From: Fluviicola sp049241705
GTDB lineage: Bacteria > Bacteroidota > Bacteroidia > Flavobacteriales_D > Crocinitomicaceae
Length of the DNA: 64,000 nt
Assembly (NCBI GenBank): GCA_049241705.1
Contig: JBMLQF010000196.1
Location: 1-64,000 of the forward strand
Direction of reading: 5' to 3'
Shown here: positions 8,194-16,859 of the stretch, piece by piece
Numbering within the stretch: position 1 is the first letter of the stretch
Layout of the letters: the number at the start of each line of letters is the position of its first letter
Program-made: the position numbers and the translations under genes
The notes under the pieces: model-generated
The model's database searches: none
Told to the model about the DNA's origin: nothing
What the model saw: only the letters and a program-made list of their open reading frames with translations

Positions 8194-9435
8194 TCAATAT
8201 TTTTTAAACAGCACACTCGCAATATGCCCACCAAATCCAAAGGTGTTGCTCATTGCGTAGTTCAATGTTTTATGTTCGCCTTTTCCAAGAGGAAAATGGA
8301 ATGAACCGGCGAATTCGGGTTCAATTTCTACGGTATTGATAGTTGGAGGAACAATTTGTTCCTGAAGCGCTTTGATACAAGCAATTGCTTCCACAGCTCC
8401 GGCTGCACCCAAGAGGTGACCAGTCATTGATTTTGTACCTGAAACGCTCAATGATGAACGTTCACCAAATACACGTTTTGCAGCGATCAATTCACTTTTA
8501 TCTCCTTGTGGAGTTGAAGTTGCGTGCATGTTGATGTAATCAACTTCATCCGGACTAATCCCGGCTTCGCGAAGCGCTTCCTCCATACCCAGAACTGCAC
8601 CATCTCCTTCAGGATGAGTTCCCGTTAAATGGTAGGCATCTGCAGCCATTCCACCACCAACTACTTCAGCATAGATCTTAGCGCCTCTGGCTTTTGCATG
8701 TTCGTATTCTTCCAAAATGATCGCACCGGCACCTTCACCCATCACAAATCCATCTCTGCTAACATCAAATGGACGTGAAGCAGTTCCTGGGTCATCGTTG
8801 CGTTTTGACAAGGCTTGAGCAGCGGAAAATCCTCCCATTGCAGCTTGATTGATGGCAGCCTCTGAACCTCCGGAAACAATCATATTTGCTTTGCCCCAAC
8901 GAATGTAATTGAAGGCGTCGATCAATGCTGTGTTAGATGTTGCGCATGCAGATACGGGGCTGTAATTCACTCCTCTTAATCCATATTCCATAGAGATGAT
9001 ACCAGCGGCTATATCTACAAGTATACGTGGGATAAAGAATGGCGTGAAGCGTGGTGTTCCATCTCCAGAACAAAATTCGATCATTTGGTCCTGAAAGGTT
9101 TGAATCCCTCCATTCCCGGACCCCCAGATAACACCTATGCGGTCTTTATTCAAGGTGTCAAAATCTATTCCGCCATCCTGCACGGCTTGGCGTACAGCAA
9201 TCAGTGCGTATTGTGTAAAAGGATCGTATTTGCGAATTTCTTTCACATCAAAATGATCCTTTGCATCGAAATTTTTTAGTTCGCATGCAAAAGTCGTTTT
9301 GAATTTTGAGGTGTCAAATTTGGTGATCGGTCCAGCTCCACTTTTTCCGGCTACTAATGCGTCCCAATAAGATTGAACGTCATTGCCAATAGGAGTTAAG
9401 GCGCCAATACCAGTTACTACAACTCGTTTCGTCAT
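8194..9435 (-). CDS. fabF: beta-ketoacyl-ACP synthase II
   Basis: Condensing enzyme of type II fatty acid synthesis, which joins malonyl-ACP to the growing acyl chain in the cytoplasm. The thiolase-fold signatures are complete: active-site Cys164 in SPVSACATSNTA, His304 in NMHATSTPQGD, Lys335 and His340 in GTKSMTGHLLGAAGAVEA, and the glycine-rich end NTFGFGGHIASVLFKKY. Length 413 residues is typical of FabF. No acpP gene is adjacent. The gene has its own upstream promoter element (9455-9462) and its own terminator, so it is probably monocistronic. Confidence 0.95.
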   Translation of the reverse strand: MTKRVVVTGIGALTPIGNDVQSYWDALVAGKSGAGPITKFDTSKFKTTFACELKNFDAKDHFDVKEIRKYDPFTQYALIAVRQAVQDGGIDFDTLNKDRIGVIWGSGNGGIQTFQDQMIEFCSGDGTPRFTPFFIPRILVDIAAGIISMEYGLRGVNYSPVSACATSNTALIDAFNYIRWGKANMIVSGGSEAAINQAAMGGFSAAQALSKRNDDPGTASRPFDVSRDGFVMGEGAGAIILEEYEHAKARGAKIYAEVVGGGMAADAYHLTGTHPEGDGAVLGMEEALREAGISPDEVDYINMHATSTPQGDKSELIAAKRVFGERSSLSVSGTKSMTGHLLGAAGAVEAIACIKALQEQIVPPTINTVEIEPEFAGSFHFPLGKGEHKTLNYAMSNTFGFGGHIASVLFKKY

Positions 9436-9454
9436 GATGAATTTTTTTGAGGCG

Positions 9455-9462
9455 CAAATTTA
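9455..9462 (-). promoter_or_regulatory. fabF: -7 promoter element of fabF
   Basis: Reads TAAATTTG on the minus strand, an exact TAnnTTTG match, 19 bases before the fabF ATG. It sits in the short gap between fabF and the end of the preceding Kelch/DUF4907 operon. Confidence 0.6.
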
Positions 9463-9486
9463 CGACATTTCTATCAATTCGGCGCT

Positions 9487-9918
9487 TTAACGCAAATTGC
9501 TAATGCCTGCTTGGATCATTTCCTGCTTAGTGATCGAAGGAGGAACGATTCCATTTTCTAATTTGTAGATAACCAATTCCGCCACTTTGATGGCTTCGGC
9601 TTCACTGGAAAAGCCTCTATTACCTTCAACTGCAGGAATATGTGGCTGATGAATTCGAATGGAACTGCCTTCATAGATGTCATATCCCCAACCGATTCCT
9701 TCCGAGTATACAGCTTTTGCAACAAATTTTCCCGAACTTACCTTTGGCTTTTCTGAAGCGCTTGGTTGTACATTGTCCTCTGTAGCAGTTTCGGTAATGC
9801 GATCAGTTTGTACATCTTCTGTAATAGAAGCTTCAATATTACTCGTTGAATCAGATTTTGGTTGCTCGTGAGAACAAGCAAATAAAAAGAAAATAACTAC
9901 AAGGGAAACTATCTTCAT
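9487..9918 (-). CDS. DUF4907 family lipoprotein
   Basis: 143-residue lipoprotein: MKIVSLVVIFFLFACSHEQ gives a signal peptide with the lipobox FFAC-type Cys at residue 15. A low-complexity Thr/Glu/Ser linker follows, then the conserved domain 'AKAVYSEGIGWGYDIYEGSS', 'QPHIPAVEGNRGFSSEAEAIKVAELV' and 'PPSITKQEMIQAGI'. This pattern (surface-exposed Gly-Trp-Gly-Tyr, then a helix beginning FSSEAEA) is what I know as DUF4907. It overlaps the upstream Kelch gene by four bases (ATGA), so the two are translationally coupled, and it is the last gene of the five-gene operon. The function is unknown; partnership with the Kelch proteins is inferred. Confidence 0.8.
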   Translation of the reverse strand: MKIVSLVVIFFLFACSHEQPKSDSTSNIEASITEDVQTDRITETATEDNVQPSASEKPKVSSGKFVAKAVYSEGIGWGYDIYEGSSIRIHQPHIPAVEGNRGFSSEAEAIKVAELVIYKLENGIVPPSITKQEMIQAGISNLR

Positions 9919-11099
9919 TGTTTGATGAACTGGCTTGTAAAGATAGCTCCTTGTTTCGTTTTACCGCGGAGTAAATAAGATCCATTGTCGAAATCGCGAA
10001 CATCGATCACCTGACCTTCCAAGATCCATTTCACTGCAATACTTCTTCCATGCGTATCAACGATCTCGACCTCCTCTATTTCCTCATTTGAAAAAGAGAT
10101 CAATTCAGTTGTTGGATTCGGATAGCATTGCAAGTTAATAACTTGGTTTTCTGATATTAACAAAACAGGAGTGAGCGCATAAAAATCATCTAAAAACTGC
10201 ATGTTTCCATAGCCTGAGCCTACATAAGCAATTCCGTTGATTGCGAAAGCTGTTCCGTGTTTTCTGGCGATACCAGGGAAATCGATTGTTTGCTCCCAAG
10301 TATTGCTGAAATAGTGATATTGCCAGGTCTCGGTTGAGTATCCACTCGGTGTCTCGCCCGTGAAAATAAAACCGTCTGGATAAATTCCACAGGCACTGGC
10401 TCCAGATCTTCCTGCGGCAGGCAAGGATGCTCGTGCAGCCCAAACATCAAATTCTGGAATGTACATCCATAGATCATTTTTGTAAACTCCGTCGTCACCT
10501 AATCCAACGAAGCCAAAATCTCCAATAGTAAAACTTACAGCATATTTGCGCGGTGTTCCCGGGAAGGGTGCAACACTTGACCAAGAGTTTGTAGCAGGAT
10601 CGTAACTGTAGAAATCGTTTGTTAATCCTGTAACGGTATGACCAGTTCCAACATAACCTTTACCATCAATGGCGAAACCAACTGCTCCGCGACGCGCAGT
10701 TCCCTCGAAGTCCGCGATTTGAGTCCAAGTTTCGGTGCTTGGGTCATATTCCCAAAAGTCATTATAGAAACCGGCAGTATTTCCTTGGCCCAAACCGGCA
10801 TAGGCTTTATTGTCGATCACAAAACTTACTGCAGAACCCCGATTTTGTCCACTTCCAAGATCTCCACCCCAAGATGCCTCATCATCCCAGTCATTTTGGT
10901 TGGGTTTGAAGGAGTACATGCGTCTGGTAAATTGATTGTCAACCATTCCACCAAGAACATATCCGGTGTCACCCAATACAAAGCTGCTTGTAACGGATTT
11001 AGCCGGTCCTTTCATTGAATCAACCTGGATCCACTGCGCCTGAGCGAACAACGAACAAGTTGAAAAAAGCGCTAAAAACAATAACCAACTACTTTTCAT
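9915..11099 (-). CDS. Kelch-repeat protein with T9SS type A sorting domain (third Kelch gene)
   Basis: The signal peptide MKSSWLLFLALFSTCSLFAQAQ is followed by about six Kelch-type blades of ~48 residues. Each has a glycine-tyrosine/phenylalanine strand, a conserved aromatic segment such as 'NDFWEYDPSTETWTQIADF', and an arginine before the next strand. The final ~75 residues are a T9SS sorting domain (CYPNPTTELISF ... DFDNGSYLLRG ... TSQFIKQ). A six-bladed propeller exported to the cell surface or medium is predicted, perhaps for carbohydrate or protein binding. It is co-operonic, by one-base and four-base overlaps, with the neighbouring Kelch gene and the DUF4907 gene. No catalytic residues of galactose oxidase were evident. 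Confidence 0.88.
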   Translation of the reverse strand: MKSSWLLFLALFSTCSLFAQAQWIQVDSMKGPAKSVTSSFVLGDTGYVLGGMVDNQFTRRMYSFKPNQNDWDDEASWGGDLGSGQNRGSAVSFVIDNKAYAGLGQGNTAGFYNDFWEYDPSTETWTQIADFEGTARRGAVGFAIDGKGYVGTGHTVTGLTNDFYSYDPATNSWSSVAPFPGTPRKYAVSFTIGDFGFVGLGDDGVYKNDLWMYIPEFDVWAARASLPAAGRSGASACGIYPDGFIFTGETPSGYSTETWQYHYFSNTWEQTIDFPGIARKHGTAFAINGIAYVGSGYGNMQFLDDFYALTPVLLISENQVINLQCYPNPTTELISFSNEEIEEVEIVDTHGRSIAVKWILEGQVIDVRDFDNGSYLLRGKTKQGAIFTSQFIKQ

Positions 11100-12316
11100 T
11101 ATCGCACAATTTGAATGGTTTTATGAGCAATGGATTGACCGCCTTCGATTTCAACATAAAGGTGGTATGTTCCAGTGGGAAGATCTTCACAAGAAATAGT
11201 AAATACTGTTCCATCTTGTTCCAATTCTCTCACAACGCGTCCGTCTGGACCAAAAAGCAATGCACGTTGCCTTCCATATTGTTCCAATGATACATGGATC
11301 ATTTCGCTGGCAGGATTTGGGAAAACACGCACCTCAGTTGTTAGTTCATCAAGTGCTAACACATCCAAAGGAATGTATTCATACATACTTCCTTTTTTAC
11401 CGCTAACCCCACTTCCTGTTCCTACGTAGGCATGGTTGCCAATTGTTAACGAAATAGCCTGCTTGCGTTCACTACCTTCATAATTGGCGCGTGGGTACCA
11501 ATTATCTGTTGCTGGATTATACATGAACAGATCATCTTTCAGGCCTCCATTTGTACCTAGACAGACATAGGCTTTTGTACCGATGGTAAATGTACTTGCT
11601 CCTCCACGGTAACCGCCTACAAAATCCGTTAGTTGCGTCCATGAATTAGAACCCGGATTGAAACTCCACCAATCTTTGCAGTAAGTATCTTGATTCGTTC
11701 CTAGTCCAAGATAAGCGACATTACCAACAACGACACTTGACAAGTTGTAGCGCACCCCTCCAGGGAAATTACTACGTTGCGTCCATGAATTGTTCAACGG
11801 TTTATACTCCCACAACTGATTTAAGTAAGAATTTGGACCTACCTTTCCTCCGCACACATATCCTTTGTTATCTGCTGCAAATCCAGAGGCATAGTAAACA
11901 CCTAATCCGTCGCCAGCAGGATAATTTGCCCTCGTCAGCCACGTATTGGTAAGAGGATCATACTCGTAGAAATCTGCTAATCGAATACCTGCTTGTGCTT
12001 CGTCATTATCAATTCCGCCACCCACATATCCTTTGCCGTTCAAAGCAAATCCAAAAGCGCATCTTCGACCTACACCGGGAAGATCTGCTTTTTGCGTCCA
12101 CGAATCTAGATCTGGATTGTATTGCCACAAATCTTTAAGCACGTTTTCGGCAGTGTCAACACCCGTAGCTACATATCCAAAGTTTCCGATGGAAAAAGCA
12201 ACTGCTTGTTCACGCTTTCCGCCACCAAAATCATTCTTTTTGATCCAAGAATTGGGAGTTTGACCGTATGCATTTACTGTCAGTACAGTTATGCAAATTA
12301 ATAGAAGTTTCTGCAT
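11099..12316 (-). CDS. Kelch-repeat protein with T9SS type A sorting domain (second Kelch gene)
   Basis: 405-residue paralogue of its neighbour. The signal peptide MQKLLLICITVLTVNAYGQ precedes six Kelch blades with the repeated pattern F.IG..GYV..G ... LWEYNP/ DSWTQ...FPGG.R. The sorting domain at the end reads VFPNPASEMIHVSL ... LPTGTYHLYV ... HKTIQIV. Its stop overlaps the start of the next Kelch gene by one base. The blade sequences of the tandem genes are similar enough to suggest duplication followed by divergence. It is predicted to be exported by the type IX system; the ligand is unknown. Confidence 0.88.
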   Translation of the reverse strand: MQKLLLICITVLTVNAYGQTPNSWIKKNDFGGGKREQAVAFSIGNFGYVATGVDTAENVLKDLWQYNPDLDSWTQKADLPGVGRRCAFGFALNGKGYVGGGIDNDEAQAGIRLADFYEYDPLTNTWLTRANYPAGDGLGVYYASGFAADNKGYVCGGKVGPNSYLNQLWEYKPLNNSWTQRSNFPGGVRYNLSSVVVGNVAYLGLGTNQDTYCKDWWSFNPGSNSWTQLTDFVGGYRGGASTFTIGTKAYVCLGTNGGLKDDLFMYNPATDNWYPRANYEGSERKQAISLTIGNHAYVGTGSGVSGKKGSMYEYIPLDVLALDELTTEVRVFPNPASEMIHVSLEQYGRQRALLFGPDGRVVRELEQDGTVFTISCEDLPTGTYHLYVEIEGGQSIAHKTIQIVR

Positions 12317-12318
12317 AA

Positions 12319-13541
12319 CTATCTCTTTACAATTGTTCGTTGATTTTGATTGCCATTTTCATCGCGAACAACCAATTGATAGGTTCCCTGTTGAAGTTCA
12401 CCCAAAGCAACGGAGGTATGCATCTCATCCAACAGCCCTTCGTTTACAATTCTGCCCAACTGATCAATAATTTGATAATTCAACTTTTGCTCAATGCGCT
12501 TTGAAATAGTTATTTGTTCCGTAGCAGGGTTCGGATACACATCAAACGCCAGCAATTCCGTCTCATAGATACCTGCAAATCGATCAAAGGCCCAGAAATC
12601 ATTGAAGTTGATTCCATTTGTACCCAATCCAAAATACGCACGTTCATTGACGGTGAACCCAACGGAAAATCTTCTGCCTGATCCGGGGAAGTCTTCCATT
12701 TGAAGCCATGTATTCGTTGCCGGGTTGTATTCCCACACCTCTTTTGTAACATTCGATAACCATCCGGAGTAGCCAGTTATGATATATCCTTTTCCGTTGA
12801 GGGCGCATGCCGAAGAGCCACCACTTGCGAGTCCTGGAAATCCTGCACGATTGATCCAGGTGTTTTGAGCCGGTTTAAACTCAAATAGTTGCGTGCCATT
12901 CTTTACATATGCACTCGATCCAATGACAAAACTAGATTGCCATGATCCCAACGAAGCTGGTAGATTAGCCTTCAAGGTCCAAACATCGGTTGCAGGATCA
13001 TATTCTGCTATTTGGTTACCTATAATGATATATCCTTTTTCATTTACACAGAAAAAGGATATATCATTATAGGTAACCAAATAGCAGAATATGATCCTGC
13101 TATTTGGTTACCTATAATGATATATCCTTTTTCATTTACACAGAAAGCTGTTTGATCGGTAGCATCCAAGGGACAATTGGCTATGGGAGTCCAAGTGTTG
13201 GCGTCTGGATCGAAGGCGTAATATTGAACGCTAAAAGCGGTACCGCCGCCTACATATCCTTTTGTACTGTTTCCCCATGCCATAGCTCCATACATTGGCG
13301 CAGGGTAATTCGCTTTTTGAGTCCAACTGTTCGACGCAGGATCGTATTCCCACCAGTCTTGGTAAACAATATTTACTCCAGTACCATTCATATGACCAAG
13401 TCCGGCGTAACCCTTGTTCCCGATTGCCATTCCTGTTCCTCTATGTCGACCGATTCCACCGAAATCTGCTCGCGGAAGCCATCCTTGTGCGCTTGCAGCA
13501 TAAGCCAACAATAGCGCACTAATTAGTATAAACTGTTTCAT
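12319..13541 (-). pseudogene. Kelch-repeat T9SS gene interrupted by a 92-bp inverted triplication (first Kelch gene)
   Basis: Two reading frames are parts of one gene. Frame A (13541 down to 13044) has the signal peptide MKQFILISALLLAYAASAQ and Kelch blades up to 'CPLDATDQTAFCVNEKGY', then runs into foreign residues and stops. Frame B (down to 12319) resumes with 'FCVNEKGYIIIGNQIAEYDP' and continues to a T9SS sorting domain (YPNPATEQITISK ... QQGTYQLVVRDE). Removing 92 bases (13055-13146) joins A and B in frame as a 376-residue protein, like its 394- and 405-residue neighbours. Whether the break exists in the cell or is an assembly artefact cannot be decided from sequence. The start overlaps the GEVED gene by four bases. 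Confidence 0.85.
12992..13146. repeat. direct-inverted-direct triplication within the Kelch gene
   Basis: 12992-13040 and 13052-13100 are perfect 49-bp reverse complements with an 11-base spacer. 13097-13146 then repeats 13005-13054 exactly (50 bp) in direct orientation. The arrangement X, X-inverted, X without any extra sequence is typical of template-switch events at a fold-back or of chimeric reads. It contains no transposase, no terminal repeats and no known mobile signature. Confidence 0.95.
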
Positions 13542-14686
13542 TTGACTTTCAGAAATTTATGAGAAGTTGTTCCTTTTGTGGTAGTGATCTCTATGAAATA
13601 TACCCCTGCGATCAAGCTACTTACTTCGATATTAGAATCCGGATTGATTTCGATATTCTCTTGAATTACACGTCCCTCAGCATTTCGAATGGTACCAGTT
13701 CCGTTCTCTGTTAAACCGCGTAAACGGAAATTGTCTTTCACAGGATTCGGGAAGATTACAAAACTGTTCTGTTGTTGTTCGTCTAAACTCAAGAAAGCTC
13801 CATCAATCGTAAGGGTGAAATCTCCTTGTTCATTCCCCCAACCTTCAACAATTATGTATGCCGTATCCACACCAACTGTTGAAAATGTAAGTTCAGAGGA
13901 ACTTCCACAACTCCCATCGTCATTGTAAGCGATCACATTTCCTTGTGGATCAATAACTGACAAGAAGGTGTCGAATGTAGAACCACATAGTGAAACCGTT
14001 GCTTCTAACATTTGTGGAGATGGAATCAAACGGTAGTAAATATCCGGTGAATTATAAACTAAATTCTGATTGAAGTAGCAGTATGAATTGTCACCGTTTG
14101 CAGTATAAGGAATGCTTGTTACCGGTATTGCGTCACTTTGAGTATCCCCATCATAACCACTGCAATCTACTCCTCCGGAAATAACAATTCCGAAATCCAT
14201 TACTGAACCCCAAGTGAAAGTACCACACGGATTGATTGGTAACACTCCGGCTTCTTGCTGAATTATACGCATTCGCGTTGTTCCTGATTGAGCATTGATT
14301 GGTACGGTAAAATTGAACAAACTCGGTGCAACAGGAGGAGTTCCTTGCCAAGTCCCAACGGATTCAGATGCATCAAAAATGAAATTATGATTGAAATCGA
14401 TATATACCTGTCCAACACCCGCAAAGTTCCCTTGACAAGTTCCGAAATCAACCGTGAGTTGGTAAGAAGCTCCTGCATTCAAGGTTACAGATTGTGAGCC
14501 GGTAAGGTCTTGAACGCCTAAAACGCCTGGACATCCAGTGAAATTAATACTTCCTGAAGCTCCGGTAATTTGAACAAGCTGAACATTGGAGTCTTGCGTA
14601 GAAGATGGGCCGGCAGTCATACAGTATTGTGCAAAAGACGATACAGATGTGGCAAAAACCCAAAAAAGCGCGAGCGGTTTTTTCAT
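13538..14686 (-). CDS. GEVED-domain protein with T9SS type A sorting domain
   Basis: 382-residue secreted protein heading the Kelch operon. The signal peptide is MKKPLALFWVFATSVSSFAQ. A GEVED-type beta domain spans about residues 20-165 (YIDFNHNFIFDASESVGTW ... FTVPINAQSGTTRMRI ... WGSVMDFGI). It is followed by a pre-peptidase-like beta domain (YYRLIPSPQMLEATVSLCGSTFDTFLSVIDP). The sorting domain closes it (IFPNPVKDNFRLRG ... LIAGVYFIEI ... SHKFLKVK). GEVED modules occur in many Bacteroidota adhesins and proteases, and no catalytic domain is present here. The ATGA overlap with the first Kelch gene indicates translational coupling. Confidence 0.85.
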   Translation of the reverse strand: MKKPLALFWVFATSVSSFAQYCMTAGPSSTQDSNVQLVQITGASGSINFTGCPGVLGVQDLTGSQSVTLNAGASYQLTVDFGTCQGNFAGVGQVYIDFNHNFIFDASESVGTWQGTPPVAPSLFNFTVPINAQSGTTRMRIIQQEAGVLPINPCGTFTWGSVMDFGIVISGGVDCSGYDGDTQSDAIPVTSIPYTANGDNSYCYFNQNLVYNSPDIYYRLIPSPQMLEATVSLCGSTFDTFLSVIDPQGNVIAYNDDGSCGSSSELTFSTVGVDTAYIIVEGWGNEQGDFTLTIDGAFLSLDEQQQNSFVIFPNPVKDNFRLRGLTENGTGTIRNAEGRVIQENIEINPDSNIEVSSLIAGVYFIEITTTKGTTSHKFLKVK

Positions 14687-14711
14687 GTGTAGTAATAGTT
14701 CAATTGAAAAC

Positions 14712-14719
14712 TAAATATA
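14712..14719 (-). promoter_or_regulatory. candidate -7 element for the GEVED/Kelch operon
   Basis: Reads TATATTTA on the minus strand, one mismatch (final base) from TAnnTTTG, about 25 bases before the ATG at 14686. It is the only candidate in the gap. Confidence 0.35.
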
Positions 14720-14799
14720 GTTATATTCCATTAATGGACTTAACAATTTGGTAACAATGACGTCTTACTAAACAAAAAAGTTGTTTCCTGTTCGGAAAA

Positions 14800-15105
14800 T
14801 TACAGAAATCCGAGTTCTAATTTTGCCTCTTCACTCATCATGTCTTTGTCCCAAGGTGGGTCAAAGACGATTCGTACTTCTGCTGAGGTGACGCCATCGA
14901 TACTTTCGATTTTTTCTTTCACATCTTTCGGAAGTGACTCGGCAACCGGACAGTTTGGCGATGTAAGTGTCATATCGACGTCGACATGACCATCTTTCGA
15001 AATGTTTACTTCATAGATCAAGCCTAACTCATAAATATCAACCGGAATTTCCGGATCGAAGATTGTCTTGAGCATGGCTACTATTTTATCTTCAAGCTGT
15101 TCCAT
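14800..15105 (-). CDS. sufT: SufT/PaaD-like (MIP18 family) Fe-S assembly protein
   Basis: 101-residue DUF59 protein that acts as an accessory factor in iron-sulfur cluster maturation. Typical residues are visible: 'DPEIPVDIYELGLIYEV' at about 18-34, then 'MTLTSPNCPVAESLPKDV' with the conserved cysteine, and 'VRIVFDPPWDKDMMSEEAKLELGF'. It is the third gene after sufS and sufE, with only two bases between sufE and this gene, consistent with a sufS-sufE-sufT operon. Confidence 0.9.
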   Translation of the reverse strand: MEQLEDKIVAMLKTIFDPEIPVDIYELGLIYEVNISKDGHVDVDMTLTSPNCPVAESLPKDVKEKIESIDGVTSAEVRIVFDPPWDKDMMSEEAKLELGFL

Positions 15106-15107
15106 AG

Positions 15108-15527
15108 TTATTTTGTAAGTGCCGTTAAGGCTAACATTTTAATGCGTTTGACCATGTTTGCTAATCCATTTGCACGTGTAGGTGAAAGGTGTTCTTGCAA
15201 GCCAATTTCTTGAATAAATTTCAGGTCTGCTTTCGCAATTTCTGCTGCTGGCTCTCCATCAAAAACGCGGATCAATAAACCAATGATCCCTTTTGTAATT
15301 ATGGCGTCAGAATCTGCCGTGAAATAAATTTTTCCTTCCTGTTCTGAAGCGTCTAACCAAACCTTACTTTGACAGCCTTCTATGAGTCGGTCATTGGTGC
15401 GTTTATCCTCCGAGATCAGGGGTAATTCCTTTCCCAGTTCAATGATATACTCGTATTTTTCCATCCAATCGTCGTAGATGGCGAACTCATCGATCAGCTC
15501 TTGTTGTTTTGTTTCTATCGAATTCAT
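15108..15527 (-). CDS. sufE: cysteine desulfuration protein SufE
   Basis: SufE accepts the persulfide from SufS and hands it to the SufBCD scaffold. The acceptor cysteine lies in RLIEGCQSKVWL (Cys52 counting from the chosen start). Other family features are 'YEYIIELGKELPLISEDKR', 'GKIYFTADSDAIITKGIIGLLI' and 'LSPTRANGLANMVKRIK'. An upstream in-frame ATG (to 15566) would overlap the end of sufS and adds unconserved residues, so MNSIETKQ, one base after the sufS stop, is preferred. Length 139 is normal. Confidence 0.92.
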   Translation of the reverse strand: MNSIETKQQELIDEFAIYDDWMEKYEYIIELGKELPLISEDKRTNDRLIEGCQSKVWLDASEQEGKIYFTADSDAIITKGIIGLLIRVFDGEPAAEIAKADLKFIQEIGLQEHLSPTRANGLANMVKRIKMLALTALTK

Positions 15528-15528
15528 C

Positions 15529-16761
15529 TTATCGTAGCATTCCGATACTGCGTTCAAAAGCAGCAATAAATGTGTCTATTTCTTCTTTTGTATTGTAAAA
15601 CGCAAAAGAGGCCCGAACTGTTCCCGGGATTCCGTAAAAATCCATTAAAGGCTGTGTACAATGGTGCCCGGTACGAACTGCAATTCCTTGCTTGTCCAAG
15701 AGCGTTCCAATATCAAATGGATGCACACCGTCTACAACGAACGATACTACGCTGGTCTTTTGTTTTGCAGTACCAATGATACGGACATCTTCAAATGTTG
15801 AAAGTAGATCTTGCGCATATTCAGCAAGTTCTTTTTCATATTGCGCAATTTCGTTCAAATCGAATTGATCCAAATATTGCAAGGCCGTTCCCAAACAAAT
15901 CCCTCCCGCAATGTGCGGCGTACCAGCCTCAAATTTGAACGGCAGTTCATTGTAGGTAGTTTTCTCAAAGGTCACCTTTGCGATCATGTCACCACCGCCT
16001 TGGTAAGGTGGCATTTCCTCTAATAAATGAGCTTTTCCGTAAAGGACGCCAATTCCAGTTGGTCCAAAAACCTTGTGCCCTGAAAACACAAAGAAGTCAC
16101 AGTTCAGATCCTGCATATCTACTTTCAGGTGCTGAATACTTTGAGCTCCATCTATTAGAACCTTTGCTCCAACAGCATGCGATCTGTCGATGATCTCTTT
16201 GATTGGGTTGATGGTGCCAAGTGAGTTCGAAATGTGTGTAACGGCAACCAATTTTGTTTTAGAGGACAAAAGTTGTTCAAAAGCGGTCATATCTAATTCA
16301 CCGCGTTTATTGATCGGAATAACTTTTAGAATCAGTTTTTTGCGTCCACAAACCATTTGCCAAGGAACGATGTTTGAGTGATGTTCCATGGCCGAGATCA
16401 AGATCTCATCTCCTGCTTGAAGCAGATCTGAGAATGAATTAGCAACAAGGTTAATTCCGTCTGTTGTCCCCTTTGTAAAAATGATCTCTTCTTTTTTTGC
16501 AGCATTGATATATTGCTGTATGAATTCGCGAGAAGCTTCGTATTCGTTGGTTGCCTTCTGACTCAGATGATGCACTCCTCGGTGGATATTTGCATTGTCC
16601 TTGCTGTAATACTGTTGAATGGCATCCAACACCATTTGAGGCTTTTGAGAGGTAGCTCCGTTGTCAAAATAGATCAGGTTTTTTCCGTAGATCTGTTGAC
16701 GCAAAGCAGGGAAGTCCTGTCGGATTTCACGAACACTGAATTTTCGCTTGTTCTGATTCAT
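15529..16761 (-). CDS. sufS: cysteine desulfurase SufS
   Basis: PLP-dependent group II cysteine desulfurase that removes sulfur from L-cysteine for Fe-S cluster building. The PLP lysine is Lys230 in FVFSGHKVFGPTG, and the persulfide cysteine is Cys368 in RTGHHCTQPLM, both at the expected places in a 410-residue protein. EHHSNIVPW and DGAQSIQHLKVDM are also present. It is the first gene of sufS-sufE-sufT. The -7 element at 16766-16773 ends four bases before the ATG, suggesting a leaderless transcript. The scaffold operon (sufABCD) is a separate unit 8 kb away on the same strand. Confidence 0.96.
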   Translation of the reverse strand: MNQNKRKFSVREIRQDFPALRQQIYGKNLIYFDNGATSQKPQMVLDAIQQYYSKDNANIHRGVHHLSQKATNEYEASREFIQQYINAAKKEEIIFTKGTTDGINLVANSFSDLLQAGDEILISAMEHHSNIVPWQMVCGRKKLILKVIPINKRGELDMTAFEQLLSSKTKLVAVTHISNSLGTINPIKEIIDRSHAVGAKVLIDGAQSIQHLKVDMQDLNCDFFVFSGHKVFGPTGIGVLYGKAHLLEEMPPYQGGGDMIAKVTFEKTTYNELPFKFEAGTPHIAGGICLGTALQYLDQFDLNEIAQYEKELAEYAQDLLSTFEDVRIIGTAKQKTSVVSFVVDGVHPFDIGTLLDKQGIAVRTGHHCTQPLMDFYGIPGTVRASFAFYNTKEEIDTFIAAFERSIGMLR

Positions 16762-16765
16762 GTTA

Positions 16766-16773
16766 CAAAGATA
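16766..16773 (-). promoter_or_regulatory. sufS: -7 promoter element of sufS
   Basis: Reads TATCTTTG on the minus strand, an exact TAnnTTTG match, followed by TAAC and then the sufS ATG. The four-base spacing predicts a very short or absent 5' leader. Confidence 0.6.
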
Positions 16774-16825
16774 ACGAAAGTGCTTATTTATATTATTTCT
16801 AAATTAAAAGAAATTCCAACCTTTG

Positions 16826-16833
16826 TAACTTTG
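16826..16833 (+). promoter_or_regulatory. -7 promoter element (TAACTTTG) of the sigma-factor operon
   Basis: Exact TAnnTTTG match 26 bases before the ATG at 16860, divergent from the sufS promoter with 52 bases between the two elements. Confidence 0.6.
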
Positions 16834-16859
16834 GTACATCATTCACAAAAAGATTTTCA

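Noticed and set aside
10638..11018. Plus-strand open frame of 126 codons opposite a Kelch gene
   Set aside because: Shadow of the Kelch coding strand; composition follows the antisense codons and no family is recognisable.
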